Shown in pieces: positions 31,601 through 38,882 of a DNA stretch of 42,725 nucleotides (the stretch's first letter is position 1; every line of letters starts with the position of its first letter). The notes under the pieces were generated by a model. That model made no database searches. It saw only the letters and a list, made by a program, of their open reading frames with translations, and had not been told where the DNA came from. Position numbers and translations under genes: made by a program. This DNA comes from PVC group bacterium. GTDB taxonomy: Bacteria > Verrucomicrobiota > Kiritimatiellia > CAIKKV01 > CAITUY01. The stretch spans positions 1 to 42,725 of the forward strand of contig CAMDCX010000014.1 of assembly GCA_945890715.1 (NCBI GenBank), written 5' to 3'.

Positions 31601-33096
31601 CGAAGTATGATCATATCGTGGTCGGAGGCGGGATCAGCGGGTTGACGGCGGCGCTGTTGCTGGCGTTGAACGGCCGCAAGGTGTTGCTCCTGGAAAAGGC
31701 ACCGCATCTGGGCGGATCCCTGGCTCGCTTCCAGCGACAGGGGATTCCATTCGACACCGGTTTTCATTTCACCGGCGGACTGCTTCCGGACGCGCTGTTG
31801 CACCGGATGCTCTCCGTGCTGGGGCTTGTGGATGACGTGGAGCCGGAATTCATGGCTTCCGAACGGGCGCATCGGTTTGTATTTGAAGCCGACAACCGGG
31901 TGATTGAAATGCCCTGCGGCATCGTGCCGCTCCGGCAGAAACTGAAGGATGAATTTCCGGCCGAAATTCAAGCAGTTGATCGCTACTTTGATCGGGTGGA
32001 AAAGGTCTGTGCCCAAACGGCCTCGATGGATCTCACCCGGCTGACGGAATCGGCGCACCGGTTGGACGAGGAATCAATCAGTCTAAAGGATGTTCTGGAT
32101 GGGTTGACCTCGAACCCGCTTCTCAAGGGAATCCTGTGCGGACTGGGGATGTGCTATGGCGTCAAGCCATCGGAGGTCTCCTTTGCGTCCCATAGCCGGG
32201 TCTGTTATGACCTCTATCAATCGACGGCCCGATTCAAGGGGGGTGGGGATGCCTTGATCACCGCCTTCAAGACTGCCTTCAACCGGTTGGGTGTGGAGGT
32301 GCGGTGTAGTCGGTGGATCACAGAATGCCGGGTGGGTGCGGATGATCACGCCAAAAGCTTTCTCCTGAATACCGGAGAGGAAGTGGCGGCTGATTCGGCG
32401 GTGCTGACGATTCATCCCAGCCATATTCTCAAACTTCTTCCCCGCAACCATATCTCCAAGGCCTTTGTCAGCCGAGTGGAGTCGTTCGAGGCGTCCTCGG
32501 GATTTTTCACGGTCTACGGGGTTTGGGATGGGGCGATGGCGCCGGGGTTTGGAGCCTCGATTGTTTCCCTTTTTCCGAACGCGAACTTTGAGCAATTACT
32601 GGATCCGTCCTATCGGGGCGAGCAGGCGCTGGTGATATGCGAAAGCGTCGAGCCGGTTCGCGGGGCGCCCCGTGGGGTGGTGACCGCATTTGAGCCGTCC
32701 TTTTACGAGCACGTGGCGCAATGGGGCGAATCCACCATCGGGCATCGTCCGGCGGCTTATGGTGACTACAAGGCCGGTCGGGTGGAAGCGATCCGGGAGC
32801 GGCTTGCCAAGTTTAACCCGGAATACCGGAGTGGCTGTCGTATTCTCGACGCGGCTTCGATGCTGACCTATCGTGACTATCTGAATTCGCCGGACGGCTC
32901 GGCGTATGGGATCAAGCAGAAAGTCGGGCAGTATAACTTGATCGGGAAGCTTCCTGTCCGTAATCTCTTTGCCGCCGGCCAGAGTTCGTTGTTGCCGGGG
33001 ATTGCGGGGGCCATGATGTCGTCGTTCATTGTGACCCGGGCGGTATTGGGCAAGGATCATTTCAACCGGTTTGTGGGTGGAGCCTTATGCAACTAA
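31597..33096 (+). CDS. FAD-dependent oxidoreductase, phytoene-desaturase/retinol-saturase-like
   Basis: The 499-residue flavoenzyme has the FAD/NAD-binding loop IVVGGGISGLTAALLLALNG at its start and EKAPHLGGSLAR just after, plus the C-terminal FAD motif LFAAGQSSLLPGIAGAMMSS, all typical of the CrtI/CrtISO/retinol-saturase group. Such enzymes insert, remove or isomerise double bonds in long hydrocarbon chains. The chosen start is TTG 31597, which forms a TTGA overlap with the FabG stop and follows a GGGGGG stretch; no ATG lies nearby in frame. It overlaps the ketosynthase gene by ten bases. It is not part of the core aryl-polyene set, so it probably tailors the chain's double bonds. Confidence 0.85.
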   Translation: MTKYDHIVVGGGISGLTAALLLALNGRKVLLLEKAPHLGGSLARFQRQGIPFDTGFHFTGGLLPDALLHRMLSVLGLVDDVEPEFMASERAHRFVFEADNRVIEMPCGIVPLRQKLKDEFPAEIQAVDRYFDRVEKVCAQTASMDLTRLTESAHRLDEESISLKDVLDGLTSNPLLKGILCGLGMCYGVKPSEVSFASHSRVCYDLYQSTARFKGGGDALITAFKTAFNRLGVEVRCSRWITECRVGADDHAKSFLLNTGEEVAADSAVLTIHPSHILKLLPRNHISKAFVSRVESFEASSGFFTVYGVWDGAMAPGFGASIVSLFPNANFEQLLDPSYRGEQALVICESVEPVRGAPRGVVTAFEPSFYEHVAQWGESTIGHRPAAYGDYKAGRVEAIRERLAKFNPEYRSGCRILDAASMLTYRDYLNSPDGSAYGIKQKVGQYNLIGKLPVRNLFAAGQSSLLPGIAGAMMSSFIVTRAVLGKDHFNRFVGGALCN

Positions 33097-34316
33097 GACG
33101 GGTCGTGATTACGGGAATGGGCAGTGTGTCGCCGTTCGGGCGCGGTGTGGCGGCGTTGACGGACGGGATTGAGGCCGGGCGCAGCGCGGTTCGCAAGATG
33201 GAAGGCTGGGGCCAGTATCTCGGGCTGCGGAGTCTGGTGGGAGCGCCAGCCGAGTTGAAAGACGAGAAGCTGATTCCGCGCCTGAATCGCCGGTCCATGG
33301 GGCGGCTGAGTATTTTTGCCGTGCAGGCGGCGCAGGATGCCGTGGCGGATGCGGGGCTTGATCCGGCGCTCGCCACAACCGGGCGGATGGGGTGTGTGGT
33401 GGGGTCAACCACCGGCAGCGCCATCAGCATCAGTCAGGCGTTTGAAACCATGTTGCCCGACCATGATCTGACCAAGTTATCCTCCATGCAGTTTTTTCAC
33501 TGTATTTCCCACACGGCCACCATGAATGTGGCCCAGTGCCTGAAGCTCAACGGCTGGGTGATGGCGACCTCCGCCGCGTGCGCTTCGGCCATGCAGGCGA
33601 TCGGTGCCGGCTACGACCTGATCCGGCTCGGGCGGCAGGATGTGATGCTCTGCGGTGGCGCCGAGGAGCTTCATCCCACCGTGACGGGTTCGTTTGATGT
33701 GCTGTTCGCCACCTCGGTGAAATACAACGACACCCCGGACCAGACGCCGCGTCCATTTGACCGGGATCGGGACGGATTGGTTTGCGGGGAGGGCGGCGGA
33801 ATTCTGGTGCTCGAGGATTATGAACATGCCGTGAAGCGCGGGGCCCCGATTCTGGCTGAGATTCTGGGCTATCACACCTGCAGTAGCGGTGACCATGTCA
33901 GCGAGTCCAGTCGCCCTGCGATGGTGACCTGCATGCACGAGGCCTTGCGGGCGGCGCAACTGGAGCCCGGCCAGGTGGACTATGTGAATGCCCACGCCAC
34001 GGCGACGATGCAGGGGGACAAGGAGGAGGCCGAGGCCATCGCGGAGGTGTTCGGAGCGAAGGTGCCGGTGAGTAGCCTCAAGGGGTACATCGGCCACACA
34101 CTCGGCGCCTCAGCGGCCATTGAGCTGGCGGCATCGTTCGCGGGGATCCGGAAAGGATTGCTCTATCCGACGTTGAACCTGCAGAATGTCAGTCCCGAGT
34201 GCCAGGGAGTGGGGCATATCATGGGTGGCGCGCTGAAGCGCGAGGCCCGCGTGGTGGTGAAGAATAGTTTTGCGTTTGGCGGAATCAGCGCTGTTCTGGT
34301 ATGCAGGATGGGATAG
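33087..34316 (+). CDS. Beta-ketoacyl-ACP synthase (KAS II, FabF-like)
   Basis: The 409-residue thiolase-fold enzyme condenses malonyl-ACP with a growing acyl chain. The active-site cysteine is Cys165 in TSAACASAMQ; the two histidines are in NAHATAT (about residue 300) and GYIGHTLGAS (about 335). The closing NSFAFGGISAVL is the usual FabF end. The catalytic set is complete, so this is a true ketosynthase and not a chain-length-factor. No second ketosynthase or chain-length factor is present in the cluster. Start overlaps the preceding gene by ten bases. Confidence 0.93.
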   Translation: MQLRRVVITGMGSVSPFGRGVAALTDGIEAGRSAVRKMEGWGQYLGLRSLVGAPAELKDEKLIPRLNRRSMGRLSIFAVQAAQDAVADAGLDPALATTGRMGCVVGSTTGSAISISQAFETMLPDHDLTKLSSMQFFHCISHTATMNVAQCLKLNGWVMATSAACASAMQAIGAGYDLIRLGRQDVMLCGGAEELHPTVTGSFDVLFATSVKYNDTPDQTPRPFDRDRDGLVCGEGGGILVLEDYEHAVKRGAPILAEILGYHTCSSGDHVSESSRPAMVTCMHEALRAAQLEPGQVDYVNAHATATMQGDKEEAEAIAEVFGAKVPVSSLKGYIGHTLGASAAIELAASFAGIRKGLLYPTLNLQNVSPECQGVGHIMGGALKREARVVVKNSFAFGGISAVLVCRMG

Positions 34317-34327
34317 AGAGGACAAAC

Positions 34328-34588
34328 ATGACCAAAGAAGAAATTATCAAGCTGACCAACAAGGTATTTGAAGATGCGTTTGAAATCGATCCGGAGAAAC
34401 TGACGCCCCAGGCGAAGATTTTTGATGAGCTTGGGCTCGACAGCCTGGATATCGTCGATTTGATCGTGGCGCTTCAGAAGCAATTCAAGGTTCAGATCCG
34501 CGAGGACGAGCGTGTTCGGACCATTCGCACCCTGGAGGATGTCTACAATTTCATTCTGATTCTGAAGCAGGAAGAAGAGAAGAAATAG
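34328..34588 (+). CDS. Acyl carrier protein
   Basis: The 86-residue acidic protein has the phosphopantetheine site DELGLDSLDIVDL (Ser39) and the four-helix ACP pattern. The C-terminal RTLEDVYNFILIL and the Lys/Glu-rich tail are typical of ACPs serving specialised pathways. It shuttles the acyl chain between the ketosynthase, reductase and dehydratase of the cluster. ATG 34328 follows GAGAGGAC; the frame from 34301 starts inside the ketosynthase. After its stop come a heptamer pair and a hairpin element before the cluster resumes. Confidence 0.95.
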   Translation: MTKEEIIKLTNKVFEDAFEIDPEKLTPQAKIFDELGLDSLDIVDLIVALQKQFKVQIREDERVRTIRTLEDVYNFILILKQEEEKK

Positions 34589-34601
34589 GGGTCAGGGGTT
34601 T
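34588..34601 (+). repeat. GGGGTNN heptamer pair after the ACP gene
   Basis: GGGGTCA (34588-34594) and GGGGTTT (34595-34601) directly follow the TA of the ACP TAG stop, the first base of the pair being its G. The first unit is identical to one at 29384. The pair abuts hairpin copy 3. Confidence 0.45.
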
Positions 34602-34605
34602 ATTC

Positions 34606-34686
34606 ATAATCGTAATCGTAATCTTAATCGTAATCTCCTTTCTGGGGTAGGCGATTACGATTAAGATTAAGATTACGATTATGATT
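34606..34686. repeat. Hexamer-built intergenic hairpin, copy 3
   Basis: The left arm (34606-34635) is five NTAATC hexamers and the right arm (34653-34682) is five GATTAN hexamers; 29 of 30 positions pair. The loop (34636-34652) contains TTTCTGGGGTAGG, nearly the same as in copy 1. It splits the biosynthetic operon between the ACP and acyltransferase genes, so in RNA it could stabilise or attenuate the transcript. Confidence 0.9.
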
Positions 34687-34694
34687 TCTGTGGG

Positions 34695-35459
34695 ATGCTA
34701 ATGAACAACTTCCTCAAGCGACTGATCCTGAACCTCTCCTTCTATCCCCTGTTAATCCTTTATTCCCTACTGGCGGTTCCGGTGCTGGGGCTGTTCATTG
34801 CGGTTCAGGCTCCGTTTGTGGGTCATCGCCGCGCCATGCAATTGTTTCACATGGCCATCCGGTGGTACGGACGCGGGGTGATCTATGTGTTGCCATTCCC
34901 GTGGGTTCGGGTTCGGTTTGAGAATCATTCCGGTGGTGAGATTCCCCTGCCGTGTCTTGTGATCTGTAATCACCGGTCGTCCTCGGATCCTTTTCTAATG
35001 GGGGCGCTTCCGTTCTATAATGGGGTTCAGATTGTGAACAAATGGCCCTTTAAGTTACCCTTGTGGGGGCCCATGGCGCGGTGGGCGGGGTATCTGAGCA
35101 TTAACGAGATGTCGACGGAGGAATTCTTCCAGAGGGCCTCGGCGCTGTTGCGCGACGGGGTTTCCCTGTTGGCGTTTCCGGAAGGGACGCGGGCCCGTTC
35201 CGTGGAGATGGGGCCGTTCCATGGCTCGATGTTCCGACTGGCTTTGGAAACCCAGGCGCCGATTCTGCCCCTCTGTATTTCGGGCAATGAGACCATTCCG
35301 CCGAGGGGGGCGCTGATGTTGCGGCCCGGCCGGATTGTATTGCGGAGTCTGCCGCCGGTAATGTGGGATGAGTATAAGGATCTCACGGCCTTCCAATTGA
35401 AAAACAAAGTGCGTGACCTGATATCCCGTGAATTGGCGGTTATGGAGGGGCGACTATGA
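34695..35459 (+). CDS. PlsC-like 1-acylglycerol-3-phosphate/acyl-ACP acyltransferase
   Basis: The 254-residue membrane protein has one or two N-terminal hydrophobic helices (YPLLILYSLLAVPVLGLFI) and the acyltransferase motifs NHRSSSD (His93, Asp98; HX4D) and FPEGTRAR (161-168). It would move the finished acyl chain from ACP to a glycerophosphate or another membrane acceptor at the inner membrane. Aryl-polyene clusters contain such an enzyme. A second ATG at 34701 is possible; neither has a strong ribosome site, and hairpin copy 3 sits only nine bases upstream. Its stop shares ATGA with the ligase gene start. Confidence 0.88.
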   Translation: MLMNNFLKRLILNLSFYPLLILYSLLAVPVLGLFIAVQAPFVGHRRAMQLFHMAIRWYGRGVIYVLPFPWVRVRFENHSGGEIPLPCLVICNHRSSSDPFLMGALPFYNGVQIVNKWPFKLPLWGPMARWAGYLSINEMSTEEFFQRASALLRDGVSLLAFPEGTRARSVEMGPFHGSMFRLALETQAPILPLCISGNETIPPRGALMLRPGRIVLRSLPPVMWDEYKDLTAFQLKNKVRDLISRELAVMEGRL

Positions 35460-36760
35460 AGGAATTCAAGGGAGAGCCCTTGCTGGAATGTGCGTCGGAA
35501 GACGTTGTTCGTGCGGCACAGGCTAAACGGTTTCAGACACATCTGGTTCGGTGTGCCCGGCATTCGCCTTATTACCGGCGTCTGTTCAAAGAGGCCGGAA
35601 TCAGGCCTGCGGCAGTCGATCTGGAGCGTCTGAGCAGCCTTCCCATCACCGATAAGACGGATTTTTCACGGCACAACGAGGACTTTCTTGCGGTTTCCCG
35701 GGACAAGATTGTGGATATCGTGCTGTCGTCCGGCACCACCGGAAGGCCCACGCGAATCATGTACACCGAGCGGGATCTCCGGCGGCTTGCTTATAATGAG
35801 CAAATTTCCTTTTCCGGGTGCGGAATTACGGCGGCCGATACGGCGCTCCTGACTTGTACCATGGATCGGTGTTTTATTGCCGGGCTGGCCTATTTTCTGG
35901 GCATTCGCGAGTTGGGTGCGGCGGCGATCCGGAACGGGCACGGAACGCTGGCCAGCCATTTGGAGATCATCCGGATGATCAAGCCGACGGTTCTGGTGGG
36001 CGTTCCGTCGTTCCTTCGCAAGTTGGCGGTTTTCCTGAAAGAGCATGGCGAGGATCCCGCCGGGTCGTCGGTTCGAAAACTGGTGTGCATTGGCGAGCCA
36101 GTGCGTGGGGCGGACAGGGAATTGCTCAAGCTTGGGAACGACTTGCAGGCCCTTTGGCAGGCGGATGTGTATTCGACGTATGCCTCCTCTGAATGCATCT
36201 CAACCTTTTGTGAGTGCACGGCCCAGTGCGGCGGGCACCTGCATCCCGATCTTGCGATCGTGGAAATTCTGGATGAGGCGGGACATCCCGTGGCGGCCGG
36301 GCAGACTGGGGAGGTCGTTCTGACCCCGTTGGATATCGAGGGAATGCCACTGATCCGGTTCAGGACGGGGGATGTGAGTTTCCTGATGACGGAGCCCTGC
36401 GCCTGCGGGCGAACCTCGCCCCGGCTGGGTCCGATTCTGGGCCGAAAGCAGCAGATGATGAAGGTGCGGGGCACGACGCTTTATCCGCAGGCCGTTTTTG
36501 CCGCCCTCGATGAGATTCCGGATCTGGGCGATTATTACCTGGAGATCATTGGGAAAGAGAATTTATCCGATGACCTGGTGATTCATCTCGGGGCGCGGGC
36601 GGGACAGCCCTCGCCCGAGTGGTTGAAAGAGCGGTTGCAGGCCTGCCTCCGCGTGACCCCTGTCATCGTCATTGACCCCGAGGATAAAGTACGGCACCAT
36701 TTATATTCCCCCGAATCCAGGAAGCCGGTTCGGGTATGGGATCGGAGAAAGAGCCAGTGA
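35456..36760 (+). CDS. PaaK-like AMP-dependent acyl/aryl-CoA (or ACP) ligase
   Basis: The 434-residue adenylate-forming enzyme has the ATP loop SSGTTGRPT (91-99), YASSE (242-246) and RFRTGD (301-306). A cysteine/histidine-rich segment (Cys247 to Cys258, CISTFCECTAQCGGH) followed by CACG at 315-318 probably holds a structural metal, as in phenylacetate-CoA-ligase relatives. It would activate a starter acid, possibly aromatic, and load CoA or ACP. In aryl-polyene clusters an adenylating enzyme plays this part. No ammonia-lyase that would make hydroxycinnamate lies in the window, so the starter is unknown. Confidence 0.87.
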   Translation: MKEFKGEPLLECASEDVVRAAQAKRFQTHLVRCARHSPYYRRLFKEAGIRPAAVDLERLSSLPITDKTDFSRHNEDFLAVSRDKIVDIVLSSGTTGRPTRIMYTERDLRRLAYNEQISFSGCGITAADTALLTCTMDRCFIAGLAYFLGIRELGAAAIRNGHGTLASHLEIIRMIKPTVLVGVPSFLRKLAVFLKEHGEDPAGSSVRKLVCIGEPVRGADRELLKLGNDLQALWQADVYSTYASSECISTFCECTAQCGGHLHPDLAIVEILDEAGHPVAAGQTGEVVLTPLDIEGMPLIRFRTGDVSFLMTEPCACGRTSPRLGPILGRKQQMMKVRGTTLYPQAVFAALDEIPDLGDYYLEIIGKENLSDDLVIHLGARAGQPSPEWLKERLQACLRVTPVIVIDPEDKVRHHLYSPESRKPVRVWDRRKSQ

Positions 36761-38232
36761 GTTGCCACAACCTGATGATCGGGTCGGAATTTGACAAGGC
36801 CGATATCGACTATGCCGCCCGGAACGGACGGTTGCTCTCGATGGAGATCGAGTTCGGCCTGCAATGCAATTTTCAATGCCAGTACTGCTATGTGGGGCCC
36901 ACTGGCACCGTGGTCAAGGAGTTGACCCCTGACGAGATCAAGCGGGTGATTCTGGAGGCCAAGGGGCTTGGGGCGCGCAAAATCATTGTCCTGGGCGGCG
37001 AGCCCATGATTTATCCCGGTGTCCTGGAGATGCTCGAGTTCATCCGGGGCGAGGGGCTTTCCGTGGAAGTGTTTACCAACGGCACCAACATCACGGCCGA
37101 TGTGGCGCAACGGTTGTTTGGTCTGGGCGTGCAGGTGGTACTCAAGATGAACAGCTTCAAGGAGGCCGTGCAGGACCAGTTGGCGGGAACACAAGGTGCC
37201 TACCAGATCATTCAATCGGCGTTTCGGAATTTGACGGCGGCGGGCTTCCCGTCGGAGGGGCATCCCCTGGCGGTGAGTTCAATCATCTGCAACCAGAACC
37301 TGCCTGAGATCGTGACCATGTGGCAGTGGCTCCGGGATCGACAGATTATTCCGTATTTCGAGATCATGACCCCGCAGGGGAATGCCCAGGATAACAACCA
37401 TCTGGATGTCGAACTTCCGGCGCTGCAGACACTCTTTGCCGAGTTGGCCGAGCTGGATCATGCCCGCTATGGCTATAAGTGGGAGCCACAACCGCCGCTG
37501 GTGGGTGACCGGTGCCTGCGTCATCAGTTCTCCTGCCTCGTGAATGCCGCCGGTAATGTGATGCCCTGTGTGGGGGTGACGATTCCGGTAGGTAATGTCC
37601 GGGAACGGTCCTTGGCGGATATTCTCCGAGACAGCGAAGTGATCGGGGATTTGCGAAAGTACACCCGAACCATTCATGGTCCCTGCGCCGCCTGCGAGAA
37701 GGCGGAGACCTGCTATGGGTGCCGCGGAGCGGCCTACCAGATGACGGGCGACTACCTGGCCTCCGATCCGTTGTGCTGGCGGAATTCCGGGCGCGACGGG
37801 GAGATCATGAAGCTGCCAACGGAACTGGGGTGCATGATTCCCCAGCAGGCTCCGATGCGGGTGGTGGATCGGCTCATGTCTGTGGGTGAACGGGTGGCTG
37901 TGGTGGAAACCACGGTGCAGGCGGATAATCCCTTTGTCGGGGAGGATGGCACCTTGGATTCCGCAGCCCATCTGGAGCTCATTGCCCAGGCGGCTGCGGC
38001 CATGAACGGATTCCGGACCACGGTGCGTGACGGGCAGGAGCAGGAAGGCTATCTGCTTGGGGCGCGCCAGCTGGAGGTGTTCGCTCCCGCCCGTGTTGGT
38101 GATATTCTGGCCACCCGGGTATTCAAGGCGACCCGCTATGGTGATTTCGGGGTGATTGAGGGTCAGGTGACTCGCGGGGAGGATATTCTCGCCCGCGGCG
38201 AGATCAAGGTGTGGCACCGGAGTGAAGGATGA
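36757..38232 (+). CDS. Fusion of a radical SAM/SPASM enzyme and a hotdog dehydratase (ApeP/FabZ-like)
   Basis: The 491-residue protein joins two folds. Residues about 30-345 are a radical SAM domain with the cluster motif CNFQCQYC (Cys37, Cys41, Cys44), the LGGEP loop and a SPASM region with eight further cysteines (253, 260, 271, 310, 313, 319, 322, 340), enough for two auxiliary iron-sulfur clusters. Residues about 351-491 start MKLPTELGCMIPQQAPMRVVDR and form a hotdog fold like 3-hydroxyacyl-ACP dehydratases; the likely catalytic Glu407 sits in HLELIAQ, while the FabZ histidine is absent as in ApeP-type proteins. Start GTG 36757 is chosen (GGAG upstream, GTGA overlap); ATG 36736 is the alternative. 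The fusion is not known to me from standard aryl-polyene clusters. Confidence 0.85.
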   Translation: MSCHNLMIGSEFDKADIDYAARNGRLLSMEIEFGLQCNFQCQYCYVGPTGTVVKELTPDEIKRVILEAKGLGARKIIVLGGEPMIYPGVLEMLEFIRGEGLSVEVFTNGTNITADVAQRLFGLGVQVVLKMNSFKEAVQDQLAGTQGAYQIIQSAFRNLTAAGFPSEGHPLAVSSIICNQNLPEIVTMWQWLRDRQIIPYFEIMTPQGNAQDNNHLDVELPALQTLFAELAELDHARYGYKWEPQPPLVGDRCLRHQFSCLVNAAGNVMPCVGVTIPVGNVRERSLADILRDSEVIGDLRKYTRTIHGPCAACEKAETCYGCRGAAYQMTGDYLASDPLCWRNSGRDGEIMKLPTELGCMIPQQAPMRVVDRLMSVGERVAVVETTVQADNPFVGEDGTLDSAAHLELIAQAAAAMNGFRTTVRDGQEQEGYLLGARQLEVFAPARVGDILATRVFKATRYGDFGVIEGQVTRGEDILARGEIKVWHRSEG

Positions 38233-38882
38233 AAGCGGGAAAGCGTGTTCCCTGTCTTCTGACTTCTGTCTTCTGTCTTCTGACTCCTGTGTTCTCCGCT
38301 TCCGCCGCCGACACGTCGCTTCTCGCCGAGCTTCAGAAAAGCCTTGCCGGTACCACCAATGTCCAGAGTGAGTTCATTCAGGAAAAAACGCTCTCGTTAC
38401 TTCAGCAGACTGTGGTGATCAAGGGGCGGCTGGCTGTCGAGCAACCGGCCAGGCTGTCATGGCAGGTGTTGGAACCGATCCGCTATAACATGGTGCTCGA
38501 TGGCACGGTTCTGAAGCAGTGGGACGAGACTACCGGAAAGGTGCAGACGATGTCCCTGGCGGGTAATCCCGTGTTTAAGGTGGTGGTCAATCAACTTCGC
38601 GCCTGGTTTTCCGGGCAGTTCGATTTGTTGACCCAGGATTTTGATGCCCGGGCTGAGGCGTCCACTTCAACTCCGACCATTATCTTCACTCCGAAAGAGG
38701 GAAGCTTTGCCGTGAAGGTGATCCAGCGCGTGGTGTTGACGTTCAGGGAGGATCGCCGGTATATCCAGACCCTGCTGATTGAGGAACGGACGGGCGACCG
38801 AACCCTGATGACCTTCACCCAGTCGATCCTCAATGCCGCCATTCCCCCGGCGGCATGGGAGGTCAAGCCGCATGGACGGTAG
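38229..38882 (+). CDS. LolA-like outer-membrane lipoprotein carrier
   Basis: The 217-residue periplasmic protein has a signal peptide cleaved near SASA-AD (residues 26-27) and the LolA fold: QSEFIQEKTLSLLQQTVVIKG, then RLSWQVLEPIRYNMVLDG and later VLTFREDRRYIQTLLIEE. LolA carries lipids or lipoproteins across the periplasm; a copy with an MMPL pump is characteristic of aryl-polyene/flexirubin clusters and probably ferries the product. ATG 38229 overlaps the preceding stop (ATGA). The hydrophobic core of its signal peptide is CLLTSVF repeated with one change, encoded by six tandem heptamers. Confidence 0.85.
   Translation: MKAGKRVPCLLTSVFCLLTPVFSASAADTSLLAELQKSLAGTTNVQSEFIQEKTLSLLQQTVVIKGRLAVEQPARLSWQVLEPIRYNMVLDGTVLKQWDETTGKVQTMSLAGNPVFKVVVNQLRAWFSGQFDLLTQDFDARAEASTSTPTIIFTPKEGSFAVKVIQRVVLTFREDRRYIQTLLIEERTGDRTLMTFTQSILNAAIPPAAWEVKPHGR
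38253..38294 (+). repeat. TGNCTTC heptamer array encoding the LolA-like signal peptide
   Basis: Six heptamers run without interruption: TGTCTTC (38253), TGACTTC (38260), TGTCTTC (38267), TGTCTTC (38274), TGACTCC (38281), TGTGTTC (38288). Three heptamers make 21 bases, so the peptide repeats every seven residues: CLLTSVF then CLLTPVF, the complete hydrophobic core. Confidence 0.85.

Noticed and set aside
17560-38294. CRISPR array, suggested by short regular repeats.
   Set aside because: Repeat units are 6-7 bases with no unique spacers and no cas genes nearby.
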